Origin: Cryobacterium melibiosiphilum
GTDB taxonomy: Bacteria > Actinomycetota > Actinomycetes > Actinomycetales > Microbacteriaceae
Length of the DNA: 64,000 bases
Reading direction: 5' to 3'
NCBI RefSeq assembly: GCF_003602235.1
Contig: NZ_QZVS01000097.1
Location: 265,802-329,801 of the forward strand
Each line of letters starts with the position of its first letter. Position 1 is the stretch's first letter. Of the stretch, positions 9,297-18,890 are shown piece after piece. The translations under genes and the position numbers were made by a program. The notes beneath the pieces are model-generated. The model did not search any database. It was not told the DNA's origin and saw only the letters and a program-made list of their open reading frames with translations.

Positions 9297-9674
9297 CTAG
9301 ACGATCAGGTTGCCGAGGCTGAACATCACGTAGACGTCGAGCGAGAGCACCGCGACCAGGCACAGCCCGGTGATGTACATGAGCGCCTGCACGCCGACCG
9401 CGCGGCGGCGGCCCAGCCAGAACGCGAGCCCGTATACGGCCAGGGGAATCAGCACGCCGATGATCAGCACGGCCCAGCCCCCGCCGCTCAGGCTCGTGTC
9501 GAGGTCTCCGGCGGCGATGTTGAGGCCGACGAGGTTGCCCACGGCCTCCCAGAGGTCGTAGGCGTAGAACAAGCCGAAGGCGATGGCCACGGTGACGGTG
9601 AGCCAGGAGGGGGCGCGGCGCGGGGCATCCGTTGTGATGGGGGCAGTGGCGCCGGCCGTGTGTGCTTCACTCAT
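9297..9674 (-). CDS. Membrane protein of unknown function
   Basis: A 125-residue protein with a short polar N-terminus and three or four predicted membrane helices (about 24-42, 67-86, 99-120). No family is recognised. Its ATG overlaps the stop codon of the preceding gene (ATGA at 9671-9674), so it is the third gene of a tightly coupled three-gene operon whose products all look like membrane proteins and may form a complex. Confidence 0.75.
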   Translation of the reverse strand: MSEAHTAGATAPITTDAPRRAPSWLTVTVAIAFGLFYAYDLWEAVGNLVGLNIAAGDLDTSLSGGGWAVLIIGVLIPLAVYGLAFWLGRRRAVGVQALMYITGLCLVAVLSLDVYVMFSLGNLIV

Positions 9675-10159
9675 GCGCCTGCCCCGCTTCCGAAGATGAA
9701 GGGCACCGGGGCCAGAAGTACGACCCCGAGCAGCAGCCAGAGCAGGCGGATGCGCGGACGACTCGCCGTGAGCCAGTACGTCACCCCGAACCAGACGATG
9801 GGAGCGGCGACGGCGAGCCAGGCGCCGAGCGAGAACATGAATTCCGAGACCGGGTCGGCGATCGGGTTCGTGATGCGATTCACGCCGATGAACCAGCCGA
9901 TCGTGTAGAGAAGGTAGACGCCGGCGAGGATGCCCATGATGACGAGCGTCGCGGATGCCCCGGCGCTGGCCACCTGCGCGGCCTGCGGCCCCGTGACGGC
10001 CCGCGAGTCGTCGCGAAAGCCGTCGGGAGTGGTGCTCGGTGTTGCGGGAGTCGACCAGCCATCGGCCAGCTCAGGGCGGCTTGGGGTGTCCCCCGGCGCG
10101 AGCGTCGGATCGTTCTCACCGGCCCAGCTCAGTGCATCGTCATCCGATTTGGCATTCAT
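9671..10159 (-). CDS. Membrane protein of unknown function
   Basis: A 162-residue protein with about 60 hydrophilic, Pro/Ser/Asp-rich residues at the N-terminus, then three predicted membrane helices (about 66-87, 104-126, 134-155). No family is recognised. It overlaps both neighbours by four bases (ATGA), so it is translated together with them. Function unknown. Confidence 0.75.
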   Translation of the reverse strand: MNAKSDDDALSWAGENDPTLAPGDTPSRPELADGWSTPATPSTTPDGFRDDSRAVTGPQAAQVASAGASATLVIMGILAGVYLLYTIGWFIGVNRITNPIADPVSEFMFSLGAWLAVAAPIVWFGVTYWLTASRPRIRLLWLLLGVVLLAPVPFIFGSGAGA

Positions 10160-10416
10160 ACCCCCAGATTATCCCGATTCGTCGGGGATTCCGGCAGCGA
10201 CGACCCCGGGGTCCTGCGCGGCCGCAGCCTCGCCGCCCAGGTCTGAAACACCGTCGCGGCAACCGCTACCGCGGCGATCCACCCGGGCCACTCGAGCCCG
10301 AAGCCCCGAGCGATGGCCAACAGGCCCCCGGCCACCAGGGCGGAGACCACGAACGTGAGCAGGAGTCCTCGGTCAATCCGCGGCGGAGCGCCGCGCAACC
10401 AGTTTCTGCGCGTCAT
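10156..10416 (-). CDS. Small two-helix membrane protein
   Basis: An 86-residue protein from the ATG at 10416, preceded by a good GAGGAA ribosome binding site. The reading frame extends further upstream, but that part lacks such a site. Two hydrophobic helices (about 17-34 and 40-57) are followed by an Arg/Pro-rich tail. It is the first gene of a three-gene operon with four-base overlaps. No family is recognised. Confidence 0.7.
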   Translation of the reverse strand: MTRRNWLRGAPPRIDRGLLLTFVVSALVAGGLLAIARGFGLEWPGWIAAVAVAATVFQTWAARLRPRRTPGSSLPESPTNRDNLGV

Positions 10417-10667
10417 GCTGTTCCTCACTGTGGGGCGAGACGGTGCGGCAAGCGGATGCCGTGGGTCACCCAGAAATCTAGCGGCATTAGGGCCCCAGTC
10501 CCCACCCCAGGAGGGGCACTGAGCGAGAGCTGCGGCATGCGAGCGTCGAACCATGTACATGGCGATTCTCGCCCAGAACCAGTACCTGGTGCAGAAACTA
10601 ACCCGACCTCGGCATCACTTCTTTCAGAAATAAATACTAATCTTGTTAGCTCTACTCATTTATACTC

Positions 10668-10695
10668 TTGAATCTCAGTTCTATCTGGCTATACT
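10668..10695 (+). promoter_or_regulatory. Strong sigma-70-type promoter, probably leaderless
   Basis: TTGAAT at 10668-10673 and TATACT at 10690-10695 are separated by 16 bp in an unusually AT-rich stretch. The ATG at 10702 lies six bases after the -10 box, so the transcript would start at or beside the start codon and be leaderless. The rest of the gap from 10417 to 10701 shows no gene. Confidence 0.65.
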
Positions 10696-10701
10696 GAGAA
10701 T

Positions 10702-10887
10702 ATGTCATTGACACTCCCGTCGGACACAGAATCCGACAATGAAGCGGTAGAGGCCCTCACTGAGATCCAGGAGCGCCTGACCGAAGTTCTTGCTGGGTTC
10801 AGCGTCTCACGAGCCTCTGACATGGGAGCAGTTGGGGTGATGGACCGGGTGGAGGACCTGGGCCGGTGGTGGATGCCGCCCGGGTGA
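10702..10887 (+). pseudogene. N-terminal piece of a frameshifted DUF222/HNH gene
   Basis: A 61-codon frame starting at the leaderless-type promoter. Its first 55 or so residues look like the natural N-terminus of the DUF222 protein encoded next. The frame then shifts near 10864-10867: adding one G to the GGCCGGTGG run would join it smoothly as EDLGR-VVDAARVML to the next frame. As it stands it ends at a TGA overlapping an ATG (TGATG at 10885-10889), which could allow re-initiation. Single-base loss, an assembly error or translational frameshifting are all possible. Confidence 0.65.
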
Positions 10888-12251
10888 TGCTCGCCCATGA
10901 CGTGGAGCGGCGGGCGGCGATCGATGTCGGCCCGGGCAGCCTGGTCAAGAAGCTCGGCTGCCGCAACACGGTGGACGTGATCACCTCCGTCACCCGGGTG
11001 TCAGTGCGGGAGGTGAAGCGGCGCCTCGCGTTGGGTAACTTCACCCGGGTGCGGGCGGGCGTGGGGTCGCCGTTGCCCGCGCTGTATCCGACCGTCGGCG
11101 CGGCACTGTCGGCGGGCGCGATTGGGGTCGACGCGGCCGAAATCATCGTGAAAGGCCTCGACGAGGTGGCGCGGCGGGCCGACCCGGGCCAGTTGGAGGC
11201 GGCCGAGCAGCACCTGGTGGATGTGGCAACAGGCGCTCCCAATATTGATGCCAACGGCAGCCCGGGCCCGGGGTTCGCTTTTCCCGCTGACAGTGTCCGC
11301 GGGCTGCTTGCGGTCTATCAGGCCCACCTGGACCCGAACGGTATCGCCCCGCAGGACCGCGCCCGAGAGGCTAAGAGCAGCATCGGATTCGGCCAGTTGC
11401 GCGACGGCCTTTACCCGCTGATTGGCGGCATGACGCCGCTGGATCGCGGCATCATGGAAAAGCTCTGGGCCGCCCACTTCACCACCACCACCCCCACTTT
11501 CATCACCACCGACCCCACCGACCCCGCCGACACCGCCGATACCGCCGATACCGCCAGCGCGGCCGACGCTGAGGACGCTGAGGACGCTGAGGACGCTGAG
11601 GACGCTGAGGACGCTGAGGACGCTGACGAGGACCGAAAGATCATCTCCGTTGACACTCGCCCGGCGGGTGAGAAGCGGGCCGACGTGCTGCGGGCCCTGT
11701 TCATAGCCGGTGCCCGCGATCCCGGAGCGCCGAGCATCGGCGGGGCCGCGCCGACGGTGATGGTGCACGTGAACGCCGCCGACCTCGAAACCGGCACGGG
11801 GGTCGGCTGGATCGATGGCCTTGACGCCCCGATCAGCCTCACCACCGTCACCGACCTGATGAAAATCAGCAACGTCGAACCCGTCGTGTTCGACCTGAGC
11901 GGCAGGATCGTGCAGGTCGGCAGCGTGCAGAACCGCCGCAAACGCGTCTTCGATCATCTGCAACGGCGGGCGATCACCGCCCGCGACGGCGGCTGCGTCA
12001 TACCCGGCTGCACGGTGCCCGCCTACTTCTGCGAGATTAATCATGTGGTGCCCTACAGCGAGGGCGGAGACACCGTCATATCCAACGGATGTTCGATCTG
12101 CTGGTGGCATCACGCCGGCCTCGACAACATCGGCGGGTGGCGCGTCCGCATGGTCAACGGGCGACCCCAGGTCAAAGCACCGCACTGGCTCGACCCCACC
12201 GACAGCTGGCGACCACCACAGAAACACCGCGCCCAAACACCCAGCACCTAG
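10866..12251 (+). CDS. DUF222 / HNH endonuclease-like protein (main part)
   Basis: About 460 residues. The N-terminal half is a helical DUF222 (13E12-type) domain; the C-terminal part is an HNH nuclease domain with CVIPGC, then INHVVPYSEGG, SNG and WWHH giving the His-Asn-His residues and zinc cysteines. Between them lies an Ala/Asp/Glu low-complexity segment from a 9-bp tandem repeat at 11565-11627 (EDA units), preceded by TAD units. Genes of this family occur in many copies in actinobacteria; their function is not settled. The true N-terminus is in another frame at 10702-10865, so either the gene is disabled or translation restarts at GTG 10866 or ATG 10887. Confidence 0.8.
   Translation: MVDAARVMLAHDVERRAAIDVGPGSLVKKLGCRNTVDVITSVTRVSVREVKRRLALGNFTRVRAGVGSPLPALYPTVGAALSAGAIGVDAAEIIVKGLDEVARRADPGQLEAAEQHLVDVATGAPNIDANGSPGPGFAFPADSVRGLLAVYQAHLDPNGIAPQDRAREAKSSIGFGQLRDGLYPLIGGMTPLDRGIMEKLWAAHFTTTTPTFITTDPTDPADTADTADTASAADAEDAEDAEDAEDAEDAEDADEDRKIISVDTRPAGEKRADVLRALFIAGARDPGAPSIGGAAPTVMVHVNAADLETGTGVGWIDGLDAPISLTTVTDLMKISNVEPVVFDLSGRIVQVGSVQNRRKRVFDHLQRRAITARDGGCVIPGCTVPAYFCEINHVVPYSEGGDTVISNGCSICWWHHAGLDNIGGWRVRMVNGRPQVKAPHWLDPTDSWRPPQKHRAQTPST
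11565..11627 (+). repeat. 9-bp tandem repeat, coding (EDA units)
   Basis: Seven units of GACGCTGAG (the last is GACGCTGAC) lie in frame in the DUF222/HNH gene and encode an acidic linker. Unit number can change without altering the frame. Confidence 0.9.
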
Positions 12252-12313
12252 GCTCGAACCGGGCACCACCCGTGCGCGACCGGGGCACGACGGGCCACTG
12301 ATACGGGGGAATC

Positions 12314-12751
12314 ATGAAGAAGAGCTACAAGGCGGCTGCCATCCTGCTGATTGTGCAGGGCGGCCTGATGGAATTCGGCGTCTTCATCGCCGTGATCCCG
12401 CTGGTCATTCTCGGGGTGCAGCAGCACCAGATTTCCGACCATTTCTCGTTCATCGTGCCGTACCTGCAGCAGAACCTTTACCTCATGATGGTGATGAGCG
12501 GCGTGTTCGGTGCGGTTCGACTGATCGGCGCCATCGGTCTGCTGCGCAATCGCCTGTGGGGACTCGCCCTCTCAGTCATCAATTGCGTCGTCACGATGGC
12601 ACTGATGATTTTTCTGCTGCCTGCCGGAATCCTCGACGGCCTCTTCTCCTGCACCGCCCTGATCCTCATGCTGACCGCCTACTTCGGCAACCGCACGATC
12701 GTTGCCGAACCAGCCTCACAAGCCGAGCGCGCGAGTGACCTCGCTCGCTGA
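12314..12751 (+). CDS. Four-helix membrane protein of unknown function
   Basis: A 145-residue protein with four predicted membrane helices (about 7-33, 53-76, 80-103, 106-124) and a short polar tail. It starts at ATG 12314 after a GGGGGAA purine run. It follows the DUF222/HNH gene by 62 bases but nothing links the two. No family is recognised. Confidence 0.75.
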   Translation: MKKSYKAAAILLIVQGGLMEFGVFIAVIPLVILGVQQHQISDHFSFIVPYLQQNLYLMMVMSGVFGAVRLIGAIGLLRNRLWGLALSVINCVVTMALMIFLLPAGILDGLFSCTALILMLTAYFGNRTIVAEPASQAERASDLAR

Positions 12752-12788
12752 CAAGGGCATGGTTGCGACCGGAGTGGAGACCGACCGG

Positions 12789-13454
12789 TCATTCCAGGGC
12801 GATCCGAACGTCCTCGGTATCCCCCATCGACTCGTTCTCCCCCGTTCTTAGGACGGGCTGGCGCAGGATCGTGCGGAGCTTCTCGGGCGCGGTGCGACGG
12901 GCATCGCTGAGGTAGATCTCGTGGTGCTTGCCGGTCATGCGCAGCGACTGCGAGGGGATGAAGTCGTTGTGCATCGCCTCGAGCACCGGGCCTTCGTCAT
13001 CGTAGGCGCCGATGTGCAGGGTCTGAACGACCAGGCCCTCGTCGAGGGTGTCCACCCGAAGCGCATTCAGGGCCGGCGCCCCGCCCTTCTTCTCCACGGC
13101 CCTCCGCATGGCCTCAATGTGTTCGCCCGAGAACCAGTCCGGAACCATGATCATCGCGGTCCAGTCCCAGCGCGACTTGTCCCGCGCCGCAGTGAACGAG
13201 TCCATATCCTCAGACCACCAGAGGGCCTCGAGCGGCATCACGGTGTAGTCCCGGCCGAGCTCGTTCTTGCTGAGGAACTTGAGTGCGTATGCCATCGGGT
13301 AGATCGTCGTGAGCGCATCCGCCCAGGCCTGGGAGGTATTGGGGTCACCGTGCCCGTCGAGCATCAGGAACCGCGTCGCAGGCACCGAGACGACCTCGAA
13401 TCGTCCCTTCGGTGCCGTGTACGTTGCGATCTGCTTCTTGAAGTCGACTTTCAC
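12789..13454 (-). CDS. GyrI-like small-molecule-binding protein
   Basis: A 221-residue cytoplasmic protein that looks like the GyrI/SOUL-type ligand-binding family as a stand-alone domain without DNA-binding helices. Matching features are the N-terminal FEVVSVPATRFLMLDGHGDP strand-turn, GLVVQTLHIGAYDDEGPVL, and the final KHHEIYLSDARRTAPEKLRT segment. Members bind hydrophobic small molecules and some hydrolyse toxic compounds. It lies next to the atypical Nramp gene on the same strand, 41 bases downstream of it. The substrate is unknown. Confidence 0.85.
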   Translation of the reverse strand: MKVDFKKQIATYTAPKGRFEVVSVPATRFLMLDGHGDPNTSQAWADALTTIYPMAYALKFLSKNELGRDYTVMPLEALWWSEDMDSFTAARDKSRWDWTAMIMVPDWFSGEHIEAMRRAVEKKGGAPALNALRVDTLDEGLVVQTLHIGAYDDEGPVLEAMHNDFIPSQSLRMTGKHHEIYLSDARRTAPEKLRTILRQPVLRTGENESMGDTEDVRIALE

Positions 13455-13495
13455 GACAGCAGTTTAGGGGGACATCAGTTTATTGGCACAGCAGG

Positions 13496-14806
13496 TTACT
13501 GGAACAGCGGCGCCACCGCCGTGACGAGCTGGTGCACACCGAGTGCGATGAACAGAAACGCGCAAATGCCGAGCGCGGTGTTGGTCCACCACCGGTTGCG
13601 CCACTCCCGCGGAATGTGCGACCGGTTGAGCAGCCCGAGCAGGGTGATGGCCAGGAACGGCATGAACAGCGAGCCCAGGATGCCATAGGCCAGGATCAGG
13701 CCGATCGGCTGGCCGAGCAGCAGCAGGATCATCGGCGGGAAGGTCAGCCACAACAGGTAGAACTTGAAGTACTTGCCGCCGACGCGGGTGTCGGGGTGCC
13801 CGGAGGGCTTGCCGCGCATGTTGCCCCAGAAATCGGCGAACATGAGGCTGACCCCGTTCCAGACGCCGATGATCGACGAGAAGGATGCCGCCCAAAAGCC
13901 CACCAGAAATCCGGTTCCGACGACCACGCCGTACTTCTCGTTCAGCACGGTGGACAGGTCGAGCAGGCCGCGGTCGCCCGCGCTCAGGGTGACGCCGGCG
14001 GCGCTGACGACCTCGGCACCGACGATGAGCATGGCGATCACGAAGATGCCGGTCATGACGTAGGCCATGCGGTTGTCGATGCGCATCACGCGCATCCAGC
14101 GGGGCGTTGACCAGCCCTTTTCCCGCAGCCAGTAGCCGTAGGCGGCGAGCGTGATGGTGCCGCCCACACCGCCGGCGAGGGCGAGGGTATAGAGCACACC
14201 ACCCTCGGGAATCAGGGGAATGAGCCCGGCGGCCATTGCTCCGAAGTCCGGCCGAGCGATAACGGCGAGCCCGACAACGGTGACGAACATGAGCGCGACG
14301 AGCCCGGCCGTGATCTTCTCAAACACGTCGTAGCGGCCGAACCAGACCATGACCAGCCCGGCGAGGCCCATCAGCACGGCCCAGACCGGCAACGGCAGCG
14401 CCGGGAAGAGGGCGGCCAGCGGCAACGCCGCCGAGGACATGGCCGTGGCGCCATACACGAAGCCCCACAGCATGATGTACGGGCCGAAGTACCAGGTGGT
14501 CCACTTGCCGAGCGACCGCCAGCCCTCGAAGATGGTCTTGCCGGTCGCGAGCGTGTAGCGGCCGGCGCCCTCGACGAGCACGATCTTCAGGATCACCCCG
14601 AGAATCACCGCCCAGAGCAGCCCGTAGCCGAACCGTGAGCCGGCCACGAGGGTGGCGACCATGTCGGCGGCACCGACGCCGGTCGCCGCGACGACGAGGC
14701 CCGGACCGATGATCCTGTACTTGGGGGCGGGGCCGTCATCGGCCAGGGCTCCAGTTCCGGTGCCGACTGTGGGCGGAACGAGTCCGTCGGAGAGGTCTTT
14801 CGTCAT
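13496..14806 (-). CDS. Nramp-family transporter lacking the metal-binding motif
   Basis: A 436-residue membrane protein with about 11 hydrophobic helices and overall Nramp similarity (the GPGL start of helix 1 and the FGYGLLWAVILG stretch of helix 2). Normal Nramp proteins bind Mn2+ or Fe2+ with Asp and Asn of a DPGN motif in helix 1 and a Met of an MPHN motif in helix 6. Here the first is replaced by TGVGAAD and the second by a Gly/Thr-rich GGVGGTITLAAYGYW stretch. It therefore probably does not carry the usual divalent metals, and its substrate is unknown. It begins at ATG 14806; the 142-bp gap upstream shows nothing clear. Confidence 0.85.
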   Translation of the reverse strand: MTKDLSDGLVPPTVGTGTGALADDGPAPKYRIIGPGLVVAATGVGAADMVATLVAGSRFGYGLLWAVILGVILKIVLVEGAGRYTLATGKTIFEGWRSLGKWTTWYFGPYIMLWGFVYGATAMSSAALPLAALFPALPLPVWAVLMGLAGLVMVWFGRYDVFEKITAGLVALMFVTVVGLAVIARPDFGAMAAGLIPLIPEGGVLYTLALAGGVGGTITLAAYGYWLREKGWSTPRWMRVMRIDNRMAYVMTGIFVIAMLIVGAEVVSAAGVTLSAGDRGLLDLSTVLNEKYGVVVGTGFLVGFWAASFSSIIGVWNGVSLMFADFWGNMRGKPSGHPDTRVGGKYFKFYLLWLTFPPMILLLLGQPIGLILAYGILGSLFMPFLAITLLGLLNRSHIPREWRNRWWTNTALGICAFLFIALGVHQLVTAVAPLFQ

Positions 14807-14948
14807 GTGTCACCTGCTGCACCATTGCGAGCGAATGGCCCCACACGTGAACGACCACCGTGGCAAGCTGTGCATTGGAGCACAGGACCTCATGAATCAG
14901 GACGTATAGCCCCAAACACGGGTCAAGCCTACGTCACGCCCCAGCCCC

Positions 14949-16376
14949 TTAGGTCGTGACGGTGGACGCCGGCGGAATGTTGTGGTTGAGCCGCAGCACG
15001 TTTTCGGGGTCGTACTCCCGCTTGAGGGCGCTCAACCGTTCAAACTTGCGCTGACCGTACACGGCTATCGCCTGCTCGCGGGCATCCTGCACGCCGGCAT
15101 CCGTGCCGCGTTCCTCCCCCATGAAGTTGACGTAGAGCCCGCCCGAGCCCAGCGGGGCCATCTCCGCGGCGAAATTGCGCACAAAGCGGATGCGCTCGGC
15201 GTCGTCGCCGGCATCCGCCCAGAACCCGTAGATGTTCAGCCAGAACTGAGCCGTGCGGCTCGGAAACGGCGTCGCCGATTCCGGAACCCGGCCAAAGGCT
15301 CCGCCCAGGTGGTGCACGTCGAACCCGGTGCCGCGCCAGGTCTGTTCGGCGCCGCGCCGCACGAGCACGTCGATCACGTCTTCGTCCAGGTGGTCCAAGG
15401 AAGTGTTCTTCCAGTACCCGCGCACCCCCTTCGGAAACAGTTCATCGGCGGCCGACTGCCAGGTCGTCCACTTCACCGGTTCCACGATCTCGGCGTCGGG
15501 CGGCGCGGCCCGCCGCAGCTCGTCGAGGGCGCGGGCGCCCTCCTCCAGGAACGGCGTCGCCCAGGCGAAACCGAAAAGCATCCGCGGGTCATCACCGAGC
15601 CCCCAGTCGTGCGGCGGCACCAGGAACGACATGATCGAGGTCAGGGCATCCGGCAGGTCGTGCGTCCAGCTCGCGTACGCCCGCAGCGCGTCGCCCCAGT
15701 GTTCCTGGCCGTAGACAAAATTCCCTGAGAACACCTCCGGGGGCAAGGGATGCGCCTGGAACGTGAACGACGTCACCACGCCGAAGTTGCCGCCGCCGCC
15801 GCGCAGCCCCCAGAACAGTTCGGCATTCTCGGTGGCGCTGGCGTGCACCACCCGGCCGTGCACCGTCACCATCTCGACCTCGAGCAGGTTGTCCACGGTG
15901 AGCCCGTGGGCGCGGGTCATCCATCCGATACCGCCACCGAGGGTCAGCCCGGCAATGCCCGTGGAACTGACGACACCGCTCGGCACGAAGAGTCCGAAGG
16001 GCTCCGTGGCGGCGTCGATGATTCCGATCGTCGCGCCGGCCTGCACGCGCACGGTTCGAGTGCCCGGCAACACCTGCACACGGTTCAGGGCGCCGAGGTC
16101 GAGCACGAGCCCGTCGTTCACGGTGCCGTTGCCCGCCACGTTGTGCCCCCCACCCCGCACGGCCACGGGCAGCTGCCGTTCACGCGCGAAGCGCAGGGCC
16201 GCCGCGATGTCATCGGCATGCGCCGCCTGCACCACCAGGGCCGGGCGGCGGTCGATCATTCCGTTCCAGACCCGTCTCGCCTCGTCGTAACCGGCCTCAC
16301 CCGGCACGATCACGCGTCCGGCGACCGCCTGCCGCAGGTCCGCGACTGCCCGGGTGAAACCATCCGCTGAGTTCAT
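14949..16376 (-). CDS. FAD-linked oxidase of the BBE family
   Basis: A 475-residue flavoenzyme from ATG 16376, which is preceded by a strong GGAGGT. The PCMH-type FAD domain has RGGGHNVAG (its His is the usual covalent FAD attachment site) and TGIAGLTLGGGIGW; the C-terminal berberine-bridge-enzyme segment ends with LSALKREYDPENVLRLNHNI. The Cys that forms the second FAD bond in bicovalent members is not evident. Relatives oxidise sugars or alcohols with oxygen; the substrate is not predictable. The frame extends to 16466, but without a ribosome binding site. Confidence 0.9.
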   Translation of the reverse strand: MNSADGFTRAVADLRQAVAGRVIVPGEAGYDEARRVWNGMIDRRPALVVQAAHADDIAAALRFARERQLPVAVRGGGHNVAGNGTVNDGLVLDLGALNRVQVLPGTRTVRVQAGATIGIIDAATEPFGLFVPSGVVSSTGIAGLTLGGGIGWMTRAHGLTVDNLLEVEMVTVHGRVVHASATENAELFWGLRGGGGNFGVVTSFTFQAHPLPPEVFSGNFVYGQEHWGDALRAYASWTHDLPDALTSIMSFLVPPHDWGLGDDPRMLFGFAWATPFLEEGARALDELRRAAPPDAEIVEPVKWTTWQSAADELFPKGVRGYWKNTSLDHLDEDVIDVLVRRGAEQTWRGTGFDVHHLGGAFGRVPESATPFPSRTAQFWLNIYGFWADAGDDAERIRFVRNFAAEMAPLGSGGLYVNFMGEERGTDAGVQDAREQAIAVYGQRKFERLSALKREYDPENVLRLNHNIPPASTVTT

Positions 16377-16467
16377 GACCTGTACCTCCGCCTCGGGTTT
16401 TCTCCCAACCACGTTACGACCGTCTGGGCGTGGCGTATACGGCCGGGACGAAACCAAACCGGGCAAA

Positions 16468-17202
16468 CTAGCGCCGGCGACGGATGCCGCGGGCCACCGA
16501 GAAGGTCCAGCCCAGTATCCCCACCAGGCAGAGGCGTTCGGCGAGGCCGAGGAGCGCGGGCACCACGGTCAGGGTGAGCCCCAGGAAGACCAGTCCGGCG
16601 GCGGCGACCACGGTGAAGGCGAGGGCGCTGCGCCGGGCCGCGGGGAGGCATCCGCTGCGAAAGATCCAGACGGTGAGCAGCACGATGGCCAGCAGGGCCG
16701 CGCTGAACCCGATAATGGCCGAAAGCAGGTGCACGGTGCCGACGACGGATGTGGCGACCACACTCTGTCCTGCCGGTGCGATCTCGGTCGGAAAGAACGT
16801 GAGAACCGCCGAGCAGACCCCGCCGAGGGTGAGGAGCGCGAGGCCCGGAACCAGCAGGCGGGGCACGGGCAGGCTGGGCACGGGCAGGCTGGGCACGGGC
16901 AGGCGACCCGACGAGCGTGCGGCGCCGGCCACGCTCACCAGCGCGCCGACCAGCGCGAAGGACGTGACCGCGCGGCCGAGAAAGTTGAGGTTCATGATCC
17001 AGCCGAAGGGGCCGGCGGCGAGGTTGCTCTCGGCCTCGCTGATCGGGCTGTAGTGCGGCGGCAGAAACTGCAGCACGACGTCGACGGCCACGTAGACCGC
17101 GACGCCGATCATCACGATTAACGCAAGAACCCGCCCGCTCCCCGCTGCCGGCCCACGGTGGTCGTGGGCTCCGGCGGCGGAGTGCGGGCGGGACTCAGTC
17201 AA
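16468..17202 (-). CDS. DUF998 membrane protein
   Basis: A 244-residue protein with six or seven hydrophobic helices, matching the DUF998 family; the ISEAESNLAAGPFGWIMNLN segment after helix 1 is characteristic. The loop after helix 3 carries in-frame 18-bp repeats encoding LPVPS LPVPS LPVPR (about 16858-16911). The function of DUF998 is unknown. It is transcribed like the flavin oxidase downstream, with 91 bases between them. Confidence 0.82.
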   Translation of the reverse strand: MTESRPHSAAGAHDHRGPAAGSGRVLALIVMIGVAVYVAVDVVLQFLPPHYSPISEAESNLAAGPFGWIMNLNFLGRAVTSFALVGALVSVAGAARSSGRLPVPSLPVPSLPVPRLLVPGLALLTLGGVCSAVLTFFPTEIAPAGQSVVATSVVGTVHLLSAIIGFSAALLAIVLLTVWIFRSGCLPAARRSALAFTVVAAAGLVFLGLTLTVVPALLGLAERLCLVGILGWTFSVARGIRRRR

Positions 17203-17243
17203 GCTGGCCTAACTGGAGAAAGAACGAGCAAAAAAAATCGAGG

Positions 17244-18284
<1,041 letters not shown>

Positions 18285-18354
18285 TTATTGTGTTCGGTGT
18301 CAAAAGTATTGTGTTCGTTGTCACAAGTTCAAGACTCGAAAGTCTCGGAAGAAA

Positions 18355-18888
18355 TCACCGGTCGGTGGTCGAGCTTGTCGAGACCTTGAAGACGCGTTCG
18401 GTGATCGACTTCGATCCGCGGCCGATCGCGAGCAGGCCGGACTGGGCGAGCTCCTTGACGCCGTAGGGTTCGAGCACCCGCAGCAGGGCCTGGGTCTTGC
18501 CGCTGTCGCCGGTGACCTCGATGACCACGGCATCCGTCGCCACATCGACGACGCGCGCGCGGAACAGGTTGACGGCTTCGAGCACCTGCGAGCGAGTCGC
18601 GTTGTCGGTGCGCACCTTCACCAGCAGGTGTTCGCGCTGCACCGACTGTGAGAAGTCGAGCTCCACGACCTTGATGACGTTGATCAGCTTGTTCAGCTGC
18701 TTCGTCACCTGCTCGAGGGGCACGTCTTCGACGTCGACCTGGATCGTGATGCGCGACAGGCCGGGGATTTCGCTGTGGCCCACGGCGAGGCTCTCAATGT
18801 TGAAACCACGGCGGGCGAACAGCCCGGCGACGCGGGTCAAGAGGCCCGGTTTGTCTTCGACAAGCAGGCTCAGTACGTGCGTCGTCAC
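18355..18888 (-). CDS. ilvN: Acetolactate synthase small (regulatory) subunit
   Basis: Regulatory subunit that makes acetolactate synthase sensitive to valine. It has an N-terminal ACT domain (MTTHVLSLLVEDKPGLLTRV to about residue 80) and the C-terminal ALS small-subunit domain ending in GVKELAQSGLLAIGRG. At 177 residues it is of normal size. It starts two bases after the ilvB stop codon, so the two subunits are translated together. Confidence 0.96.
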   Translation of the reverse strand: MTTHVLSLLVEDKPGLLTRVAGLFARRGFNIESLAVGHSEIPGLSRITIQVDVEDVPLEQVTKQLNKLINVIKVVELDFSQSVQREHLLVKVRTDNATRSQVLEAVNLFRARVVDVATDAVVIEVTGDSGKTQALLRVLEPYGVKELAQSGLLAIGRGSKSITERVFKVSTSSTTDR

Positions 18889-18890
18889 GG

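Noticed and set aside
10417..10701. Small gene in the AT-rich gap before the HNH gene
   Set aside because: No frame with a start, ribosome site and credible composition; only promoter elements and a short CCATGTACATGG palindrome were found.
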